Assembly: GCA_029256185.1 (NCBI GenBank)
Contig: JAQSYI010000018.1
Coordinates: 59,629 to 123,628 of the forward strand
Length of the DNA stretch: 64,000 nucleotides
Origin: Paenibacillaceae bacterium
GTDB lineage: Bacteria > Bacillota > Bacilli > Paenibacillales > NBRC-103111
Reading direction: 5' to 3'
Under the pieces are notes generated by a model, which had not been told where the DNA came from, searched no databases, and was given only the letters and a program-made list of their open reading frames with translations. Below, one piece after another: positions 57,858-64,000 of the stretch (position 1 is its first letter; every line of letters starts with the position of its first letter). Position numbers and translations under genes: made by a program.

Positions 57858-59414
57858 ATGTGGAGAATCGCGATTGTCGATGATGATTTTCAGGTGCTGA
57901 GAGGACTTAGGAGGATTATTCCGTGGGAGGAAATGGATGCGGAGTTTGCCGGAGAGGCCATTGACGGGGAGCAGGGGCTGGAGCTGGTTCGCCGGGAGGA
58001 GCCCGATATCGTCATTACCGACCTCTACATGCCAGGCATAAGCGGCATTGAGATGATCGAAAAGCTGCGCGGCGAGGGCTATCAGGGGCGGTTCGTGATT
58101 CTGAGCGGATACACGGACTTTGAATATGCGCGGCAGGCGATCAGGCTGGGCGTGGAGGACTACGTGAACAAGCCGATAACCGTCGGGCAGATCCGGGACA
58201 TTCTGTTCCGCGTCATCAACCGCCTGGAGGAAATGTATCTGGAAAAGATGGAGAGAAACGAGCTGCTTCAGTTCGTCCAGCATTATGAACGACAGATTCC
58301 CCGGGATCAGCTGGCTTCCTTGCTGAACGGCTCCATCCACGCCAGCTCGGCGGAGCTGAAGCTGCCCCTTCCGGAGAGCCATTGGACGGACCGTGACCAA
58401 ATGGTCGTGGTGCTGGAATTGGTGCGCACGGACCGGGTAGCGAATATCTCCGCGGCAGACTGGCATTTGTTCCGCTTTGCCATGTCCAATGTGACCAATG
58501 AAGTGCTGGAGCAGGAATGGAAGGAGTCGGATTTCGTCTGGCTGTTCGGCCCCTACTCGGCCGTTGTGCTGCATATTGCCCGGGATGAGCAGGCCGCGAC
58601 GGCCCGCTCCCGCGTGGAGAGTCTGACCGGCACGCTGATCCGCAATATGATGCAGTACCTGGGATTGGAGGTGAGGGCCGGAGCGGGGACAAGAATAACA
58701 AGCTGGACGGAGCTTAAGGCGTCGGCGGACGAGGCGTTTCAGGCCCTGGAACCGGCATCGGGACATTCCCACGGGGTGGAATGTGTCCGCAATGTCGCCC
58801 GGCTTATGCAGGCGGGACAGACGGAGGAGATATGGGAGCAAATCCGCAGGTACATCAGCCGCCAGGAAGCGGCGGGCAGCGGCGGCGATCTGAAGGTCTT
58901 CTATAAGGTGCTGGCGACGGAAATGTGGACGCTGATTCAATATGCCGCCCAGCAGGCGGGCAAGCCTGTAGGTGAAGCGGAGGAGGATATCCAGGCGGCC
59001 CAGGCGGAAACCGTGATGAGCCAGGCCGACCTCTATGCTTATCTGCAGGCCAAGCTGAAGCTCACCGGCATGAGGAAGGAGCCTGCTATCGGCCGCAAGC
59101 ATAAGGCGGCGGTGGATTTCATGATCTCCTATATCCACGAGCATTACGCGGAGGATCTTACGCTGGACGATCTGGCGGGCCGGTTGTTCATTTCCAAAAA
59201 TTATTTGAACCAACTGTTCAAGAAGGTGACCGGCGAAACCTTCATGAATTACGTGATCCGCGTCAGACTGGAGAAGGCCAAGGCGCTGCTGCTGGAAGGA
59301 AATCATCTGATCTACGAGGTGGCGGAGAGGGTGGGCTACCAGAATGTCCCGTATTTCAGCACGCTGTTCAAGAAATATTGCGGGATGAACCCCAGCGATG
59401 TATTGAAAAAGTGA
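57858..59414 (+). CDS. YesN-type response regulator with AraC DNA-binding domain
   Basis: This 518-residue regulator has a receiver domain (AIVDDDFQVLRGLRR, phospho-Asp in IVITDLYMPGISG, Lys in DYVNKPI), a middle region of about 270 residues and a C-terminal AraC HTH pair (LTLDDLAGRLFISKNYLNQLFKKVTGETF, YEVAERVGYQNVPYFSTLFKKYCGMNPSD in two parts). GAGGGGGG precedes ATG 57858. It should activate this locus in response to the external sugar seen by the kinase. Confidence 0.95.
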   Translation: MWRIAIVDDDFQVLRGLRRIIPWEEMDAEFAGEAIDGEQGLELVRREEPDIVITDLYMPGISGIEMIEKLRGEGYQGRFVILSGYTDFEYARQAIRLGVEDYVNKPITVGQIRDILFRVINRLEEMYLEKMERNELLQFVQHYERQIPRDQLASLLNGSIHASSAELKLPLPESHWTDRDQMVVVLELVRTDRVANISAADWHLFRFAMSNVTNEVLEQEWKESDFVWLFGPYSAVVLHIARDEQAATARSRVESLTGTLIRNMMQYLGLEVRAGAGTRITSWTELKASADEAFQALEPASGHSHGVECVRNVARLMQAGQTEEIWEQIRRYISRQEAAGSGGDLKVFYKVLATEMWTLIQYAAQQAGKPVGEAEEDIQAAQAETVMSQADLYAYLQAKLKLTGMRKEPAIGRKHKAAVDFMISYIHEHYAEDLTLDDLAGRLFISKNYLNQLFKKVTGETFMNYVIRVRLEKAKALLLEGNHLIYEVAERVGYQNVPYFSTLFKKYCGMNPSDVLKK

Positions 59415-59534
59415 AATACGCAGGCATTTTTATTCCAATACTGAAAGAGAATTGTTCGATCCTCTCCTAGACCGACCTCCCTATCAGCGATACGATTAGC
59501 ATGTAAATACGTGATATCGAGAGGGGAAAAAACG

Positions 59535-60860
59535 ATGAAAAAGACGTTACTCACTGCTGGTCTTTCGTTGGCGGTTGCCGCTTCCTTGACCGCATGCGGC
59601 GGTAATGCCGGTAATAACGCCCAGCCTGGGGAATCCGCCCAGCCGTCCGCTTCGCAGCAGCCTGCCGAAACGGCAAAAGCCTCCAATGAGCCCGTTAAGC
59701 TGCGCATCGCCTGGTGGGGCTCCCAGGAGCGCCATGACGCCACGCAGAAGGCGCTGGCCCAGTATACCCAGCTCCATCCCAATGTAACCTTTGAAAGCGA
59801 ATTCTCCGGGTGGGACGGTTATTTCGACAAGCTGGGCGTTCAATTCTCCGCCAAGAACGCCCCGGATATTATCCAGATGGATGCCGCTTATCTGAATGAG
59901 TATGTGGGCCGCAATCTGGTCGCCGATCTAAGCAGCATCAATGTGGCGGATATGGACAAGGCCCTGATGGAGTCCGGCAAACTAAACGGCAAATTGTACG
60001 CCATGCCTCTTGGAAGCGCCGCCTTCGGTATGGTGTATGACAAGACGGTAATCGAGAAGCTGGGCTTAAGCGTTCCCTCCTGGGACTGGACCTGGGACGA
60101 CTATTACAAGTTCGGCCAGGAAGCCAAGGCCAAGCTGGGCAAGGATAAGTATGTGTTCGTGGACCAAAGCTCCGACCTGTATGATTATACCGCCTATCAG
60201 CTGAGCCAGGGCAAGGGCCAGGTATTCACCGACAACAAGCTGACCATCGACAAGGATACATGGCTTGCTTATATGAACAAGCAGACGGAGATGAGAAAGG
60301 CCGGCATCGTCACTCCTGCGGATATGACCACCACGGACAAGGAACTGGACCCCAAGCAGGACAATGTGGTGAACGGCAATGCCATCGCCCGCCATCTGTT
60401 CTCCAACCAGGTGGGCTCCATCAACGCCCTGAAGCCGGATGCCTTTGGCTTTACCGGTCTGCCCAAGGGGTCGCAAACAGGCGGCTGGCTGAAGCCGGGC
60501 ATGTTCTGGAGCGTCAATGCGGCCTCCAAGCAGCTGGAGGAAGCCAAGAAGTTCATCGACTGGTTCATCAATGATCAGGATGCGGCCAAAACTCTGGGCT
60601 TGTCCCGCGGTATTCCCGGCAACTCGAAGATCGTCAAGGCGCTTGAGCCCAACTTCAGCGCGACGGATAAGCTATCCATGGACTTTATCAACAAGGTGGC
60701 TCCCGCCGCGCAAAAATTCGTCGCCGAACCCCAGGGCTGGGGCAATTTCAAGAAGGATTACAAGACCATCGTGGAAAAAATCATGTTCAACAAAGCAGCT
60801 CCCGAGCAAGCCTATGATGAGCTGATGAAGAAAGCGAAGGAATACGCATCGGGTCTGTAA
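59535..60860 (+). CDS. Sugar-binding lipoprotein of ABC importer
   Basis: This 441-residue extracellular solute-binding protein (family 1) has a lipoprotein signal: KKTLLTAGLSLAVAASLTAC, with the lipobox Cys near residue 20. A Ser/Gln/Pro-rich linker follows. The mature part begins VKLRIAWWGSQERHDATQKAL and has FESEFSGWDGYFDKL. It delivers the sugar to the two permeases at 54241 and 55200. ATG 59535 has GAGGGG at suitable spacing. A 120-base gap upstream may hold its own promoter. Confidence 0.95.
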   Translation: MKKTLLTAGLSLAVAASLTACGGNAGNNAQPGESAQPSASQQPAETAKASNEPVKLRIAWWGSQERHDATQKALAQYTQLHPNVTFESEFSGWDGYFDKLGVQFSAKNAPDIIQMDAAYLNEYVGRNLVADLSSINVADMDKALMESGKLNGKLYAMPLGSAAFGMVYDKTVIEKLGLSVPSWDWTWDDYYKFGQEAKAKLGKDKYVFVDQSSDLYDYTAYQLSQGKGQVFTDNKLTIDKDTWLAYMNKQTEMRKAGIVTPADMTTTDKELDPKQDNVVNGNAIARHLFSNQVGSINALKPDAFGFTGLPKGSQTGGWLKPGMFWSVNAASKQLEEAKKFIDWFINDQDAAKTLGLSRGIPGNSKIVKALEPNFSATDKLSMDFINKVAPAAQKFVAEPQGWGNFKKDYKTIVEKIMFNKAAPEQAYDELMKKAKEYASGL

Positions 60861-60871
60861 CAACAAAATCG

Positions 60872-60916
60872 TAAACCGTGGCGCAGCCTTGCCGGGCGAA
60901 GCGCCACGGTTGTTTT
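60872..60916 (+). promoter_or_regulatory. Intra-operon hairpin between binding protein and hydrolase genes
   Basis: AACCGTGGCGC pairs with GCGCCACGGTT (11 bp) around an 18-base loop, followed by GTTTT. It may stop part of the transcripts or protect the upstream mRNA, so that binding protein is made in excess of the hydrolase. Confidence 0.65.
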
Positions 60917-60956
60917 GGGAAGGATGGTTGCTTTGGAGGGAAAAGCTTCCGGTGTG

Positions 60957-63026
60957 ATGAAATTAAGCGGCGCGGTCCGCATCTGCGTCCCGGGAAAGCC
61001 CGGGACTCCCGTCCGCCACGGGCTGGACATGCTGGCCCGGGATCTACATGCGGTGCTGGGGCAAGAGCCTGTGGAAGGGAATGATCCGGCAGAGGCGGAT
61101 ATCATCATCCGTTGTGCGGAAGATGGGGACCGCTGCGAGGAGCGGCCGGAGGCTTTTGTGCTCCGGTTCCGGGCGGTCGGGGAACGGGTCCGGCTTACGG
61201 TGGCGGCCCGCGACGATCTGGGGCTGGTCTACGGCATCCTCCATGTCAGCCGGGCTTATCTGGGCGTCCAGCCCTTCTGGTTCTGGGCGGACCAGCAGAT
61301 TGCGGCCCGCAGCTTCGTGGAAGTCCCATGCGAGGATTATGAGTCTCCGGCGCCCAAGGTGAGGTTCAGGGGCTGGTTCGTTAATGACGAGGTATGCCTG
61401 ATCGGCTGGAAGACGCCTTATCCCCCGTCCGGAGAGGTATGGCTGCCCGTGTTCGAGGCGCTGCTCCGCTGCGGGGGGAATATGGTGATTCCCGGCACCG
61501 ATTTGCCCAAGACCGGAGTGCATTTGGCGTTGGCTGCGGAGATGGGGTTGTGGATTACGCACCATCATGCGGAGCCCCTGGGGGCGGAGATGTTCCTGCG
61601 GGCTTATCCCGGCAAACGGGCCAGCTACAAGGAGGAGCCGGAGCTGTTCGAGCGGCTGTGGCGGGCGGCCATTGAGAAGCAGCGGCATGGCAAGGTACTG
61701 TGGGTGCTGTCCTTCCGGGGACAGGGGGACAAGCCCTTCTGGGAGAACGATCCCGGCTTCGATACGCCGCAGAAGCGGGGGGCCATGATCAGTTGGGTTA
61801 TCCGCCGGCAATACGATATGATCGCGGAGAAGGTGGAGAATCCCGTGTGCTGCGTGGCGCTGTACGGGGAGATCTCCGAGCTGTACAAGGGAGGGCATAT
61901 CGAGCTTCCGCCGGATGTGATCCATGTCTGGGCGGACAACGGCTACGGCAGGATGGTTTCCCGAAGGCACGGCAGCCTGAATTTGCGCATTCCGGCTCTG
62001 CCGGCCGAGGGTGCTTCCGGCAAACACGGCATTTACTACCATGTGACCTTCCACGACTTGCAGGCTTCCAACCATCTCACGATGTTCCAAGGACCTGCGG
62101 GTTTCCTGCAGCAGGAACTCCAAAGCGCCTTTGATGCGGGGGCCAACGGGTATCTTCTGGTGAACAGCGGCAATATCCGTCCCCATGTGTACACCCTGGA
62201 TCTGGTCCGGGAGATGTGGAGCGGATGCGGGACGGTGGATGCGGAGTCGCATCTCCGCCAATTCACCGCCAGCTACTATGGCAGCCATCATGCGGAGATC
62301 GCCGGGCTGTACCGGACCTATGGGGAAGCCTCGATTCCTTATGGCCCCCATGGGGACGATCTGGCGGGAGAGGAGTTTTACCACCATCCCGCGCGGAGAA
62401 TCATCGGGCACTGGCTCCGGGGCGGCAGCGGTACGCCGGATGAGGGGCTGTTCTGGGCAACGGGGGAGATGCCCTTTGCGGAGCAGGTACGCTGGTTCGG
62501 GGAGCGCTGCGGCAGGGGGCAGAAGGTCTGGGCGGATTGGCTTGCCGGCTGCGAAGCGGTCATGGGCAGGCTGGACGGAGGCGACCGGCGGCGGGCTGCC
62601 GATCATCTGAGGTTCCACGGGGTGCTGCACCAGTCCGGGGCGGAGGGCTTCATGTGGCTGTGCCGCTCCTACGATGCGTACAGCAGGCAGCTGTATCCGC
62701 AGGCCTTCGTGCTGGCCTCCCGGTCCTTGTGGGCTTACAGCCGCGGGCTTCAAGCGCTGCGGGACGCCGAGCACGGGAAATGGGAGCGGTTCTACAGCGC
62801 CGACTGGCTGACGAATATCGCCAGCACCTTGGAGAATGTGGATACGCTGCGGCGGTTTCTGCGCATGCACGGGGACAGCCCCGACTTTTTCCTCTGGTAC
62901 AAGGAGTATCTGATGCCGGAGACGGAGAAACACATTTATCTGGAAAATACCCACCGCAACCCCCTGTCCGATGATGAGCTGGCGGCCATGCTGGGGAAGT
63001 ATTTCGAGAGTAAGGGACAAGGATAG
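60957..63026 (+). CDS. Intracellular GH115-like glycoside hydrolase (putative alpha-glucuronidase)
   Basis: This protein of about 690 residues has no signal peptide. Its first 120 residues form a GH-associated alpha/beta domain ending LVYGILHVSRAYLGVQPFWFWADQ, which parallels the GVSPWYWWAD end seen in GH115. The barrel part opens RFRGWFVNDE and has GLWITHHHAEPLGAEMF, VLWVLSFRGQGDKPFW and IHVWADNGYGRM. GH115 enzymes remove glucuronic acid from xylan, but are usually 800 or more residues with further domains, so this is a short or divergent member. Start is uncertain: GTG 60954 or ATG 60957 fit GGAGGG at 60935; ATG 60924 has no spaced site. Confidence 0.6.
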   Translation: MKLSGAVRICVPGKPGTPVRHGLDMLARDLHAVLGQEPVEGNDPAEADIIIRCAEDGDRCEERPEAFVLRFRAVGERVRLTVAARDDLGLVYGILHVSRAYLGVQPFWFWADQQIAARSFVEVPCEDYESPAPKVRFRGWFVNDEVCLIGWKTPYPPSGEVWLPVFEALLRCGGNMVIPGTDLPKTGVHLALAAEMGLWITHHHAEPLGAEMFLRAYPGKRASYKEEPELFERLWRAAIEKQRHGKVLWVLSFRGQGDKPFWENDPGFDTPQKRGAMISWVIRRQYDMIAEKVENPVCCVALYGEISELYKGGHIELPPDVIHVWADNGYGRMVSRRHGSLNLRIPALPAEGASGKHGIYYHVTFHDLQASNHLTMFQGPAGFLQQELQSAFDAGANGYLLVNSGNIRPHVYTLDLVREMWSGCGTVDAESHLRQFTASYYGSHHAEIAGLYRTYGEASIPYGPHGDDLAGEEFYHHPARRIIGHWLRGGSGTPDEGLFWATGEMPFAEQVRWFGERCGRGQKVWADWLAGCEAVMGRLDGGDRRRAADHLRFHGVLHQSGAEGFMWLCRSYDAYSRQLYPQAFVLASRSLWAYSRGLQALRDAEHGKWERFYSADWLTNIASTLENVDTLRRFLRMHGDSPDFFLWYKEYLMPETEKHIYLENTHRNPLSDDELAAMLGKYFESKGQG

Positions 63027-63036
63027 TCTACTGGCA

Positions 63037-63076
63037 AAAGCTTGCTCAACCCGGCCGGGTGAGCGGGCTTTTTTTT
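63037..63076 (+). terminator. Terminator of the carbohydrate locus
   Basis: AAAGCTTGCTCA and ACCCGG pair with CCGGGT and TGAGCGGGCTTT, ending in eight T residues. Confidence 0.88.
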
Positions 63077-63226
63077 CATCGTCCCACCATAAATTCGAGG
63101 AGGAAGGGCCCCCCCTTTCACAGATGGATTAACGCTTTATGGCGCGTAAGCGCGCAAGCTGAAGCTTGTGATGGAGCTTGTGGCGGGCGATAAAAAAACC
63201 TCCGCTCCACACCAACTCATGGCTCC

Positions 63227-63328
63227 TTCCAGTGGTCATTGGCGTCATCGTGGCGGGTTATTCCAGTGGTCATTAGCGTAGTCGTAGCAGCTCCTTCCAG
63301 TGCTCATTAGTGTTGTCGTGGCGGCTTA
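63227..63328. repeat. 34-bp tandem repeat, three copies
   Basis: Units begin at 63227, 63261 and 63295 with TTCCAGTGGTCATT (TTCCAGTGCTCATT in the third). The rest of the unit varies around GCGTCATCGTGGCGG. Confidence 0.82.
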
Positions 63329-63390
63329 AGTTCAGCCTTGTTAAACCCGGCGGGATTGAGAGAGCGCGGGGATAAGGGGAACGGGTTGTT

Positions 63391-63418
63391 TTGTATGATT
63401 TATCGATAAATCGTACAA
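63391..63418. repeat. 28-bp near-perfect palindrome
   Basis: TTGTATGATTTATC is followed directly by its complement in reverse with one mismatch, centred on TATCGATA. A related half-site (GAAATTTCATACAAA) lies at about 63458-63472. Possible protein-binding site or hairpin. Confidence 0.75.
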
Positions 63419-63554
63419 ACTGCCTCGGAAAAAACGTTTTCATCCTGTTCTTGTGTGAAATTTCATACAAAGCTGGCAAAAGTGTGGCGTAACGCCCCGG
63501 GATTCCTGTTCATTGGCAGGGATGATGCGGTCCTTCAATAAACAACGTAATCCA

Positions 63555-63602
63555 CCAAAACCAACCAGAACCAAAACCAACCAGAACCAAAACCAACCAG
63601 AA
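63555..63602. repeat. 16-bp tandem repeat, three perfect copies
   Basis: CCAAAACCAACCAGAA occurs three times without change at 63555, 63571 and 63587. The strand is nearly free of G and T. Confidence 0.92.
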
Positions 63603-63607
63603 CCAAA

Positions 63608-63664
<57 letters not shown>

Positions 63665-63739
63665 GCATTAAGACACCGAGACACAACCAAAACCAACGGG
63701 AAAACCGAGACTGTCGATTAACTATGAGTTGATGCCAAT

Positions 63740-63915
63740 AGCTATCAAAATGATAGTTGTTGGCGGGTAAGAGGAGCTCCAGAGGCTCAACAGCTATCAA
63801 AATGATAGCTGTAGCTGGGTAAGAGGAGCTCCAAAGGCTCAACAGCTATCAAAATGATAGTTGTTGGCGGGTAAGAAGGAGCACAGGGGCTCAACAGCTA
63901 TCAAAATGCTGCTAG
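63740..63915. repeat. 52-bp tandem repeat with internal hairpin, 3.4 copies
   Basis: Units begin at 63740, 63792, 63844 and 63896, an exact 52-base period. Each opens with CTATC-AAAAT-GATAG, a 5-bp hairpin, and the middle contains GTAAGAGGAGCTCC or GTAAGAAGGAGC. The last copy stops after about 15 matching bases, where the arm is lost. Confidence 0.93.
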
Positions 63916-63979
63916 AATAAAAAGTAGACACCTCCTAAGAACAGATCGATAATAACAACAACGAGAAAGAGGTGCTCTG

Positions 63980-64000
63980 GTGAAAGAGACAAGACAACAC
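63980..64000 (+). CDS. Start of a new gene, cut by the window end
   Basis: GTG 63980 follows AAAGAGGTG at good spacing and gives VKETRQH before the window ends. Seven residues are too few for a function. The abrupt end of the repeats at 63915 and the AGTAGACACCTCC stretch shortly before could mark the end of an inserted element, so a transposase is one option. Confidence 0.35.

Noticed and set aside
57756..59306. A 516-residue minus-strand frame opposite the YesN-type gene
   Set aside because: It is a shadow of the regulator's reading frame, without start signals or domains.
61044..63020. A 658-residue open frame on the minus strand
   Set aside because: It lies fully opposite the GH115-like gene, has no ribosome binding site or family motifs, and arises from GC-rich codons of the real gene.
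63740..63915. CRISPR array
   Set aside because: The 52-bp units are directly contiguous with no unique spacers, and there are no cas genes.

Overview
The window looks like chromosomal DNA of a spore-forming Firmicute of the Paenibacillaceae, most likely Paenibacillus or a close relative. I infer this from AGGAGG-type ribosome binding sites, frequent GTG and TTG starts, T-box, S-box and ydaO leaders, a YtxC-type sporulation protein, a futalosine-pathway menaquinone gene (mqnC), an AbrB-type regulator, a LiaFSR cell-envelope system and a YesM/YesN-controlled sugar ABC locus. The genus is an inference. Coding density is high on both strands. I see no prophage, no CRISPR array and no rRNA or tRNA genes.

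1-10.4 kb: the 3' part of an aminotransferase; two tandem DGQHR-motif (DndB-like) genes; a YhcH-type protein; an AraC regulator divergent from a sugar-phosphate isomerase; an ABC exporter pair on the minus strand; a stand-alone 5'-3' exonuclease; and a chemoreceptor without an external domain. 10.4-17 kb: a second ABC pair, ilvD, a small DUF3055-like gene, an HRDC-domain gene behind a short promoter-terminator unit, a repeat-rich gap, and corA with a long structured leader. 17-24.3 kb: an S-box-controlled methionine operon (metA, O-acetyl type, and a metI-like gene), an EAL phosphodiesterase, mqnC, two tiny Cys-motif genes and ytxC. 24.3-32.5 kb: T-box-controlled thrS, an MscS channel, a 3D-domain protein, an aldo/keto reductase, a very small spore-like gene and a chemoreceptor with a C-terminal sensor domain.

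32.5-46.3 kb: liaF-liaS-liaR, an HtrA protease with a direct-repeat regulator site, an OmpR/HK pair, ispH, aroF, a glutamine synthetase of the GSI-beta type behind a GlnR box, a ydaO (c-di-AMP) riboswitch in front of a secreted 3D-domain protein, and serC. 46.4-54 kb: a third chemoreceptor, an orphan OmpR regulator, trmL, an AbrB-like gene, a phosphodiester glycosidase operon, an MFS transporter with overlapping operator-like dyads, and a DUF2161 nuclease-like gene. 54-63 kb: one co-directional carbohydrate locus (two permeases, YesM-type kinase, YesN-type regulator, lipoprotein binding protein, GH115-like hydrolase). It suggests import of a glucuronate-decorated oligosaccharide and intracellular removal of the uronic acid. 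No ATPase is present, so a shared MsmX-type ATPase would be needed.

63-64 kb has no evident gene. It carries four different tandem repeat arrays and a 28-bp palindrome, and ends with the first codons of a new gene. A second theme is a dispersed 72-bp palindrome-pair repeat (15.7, 15.8, 26.7 and 29.2 kb) in which one palindromic core appears inverted between otherwise matching flanks.
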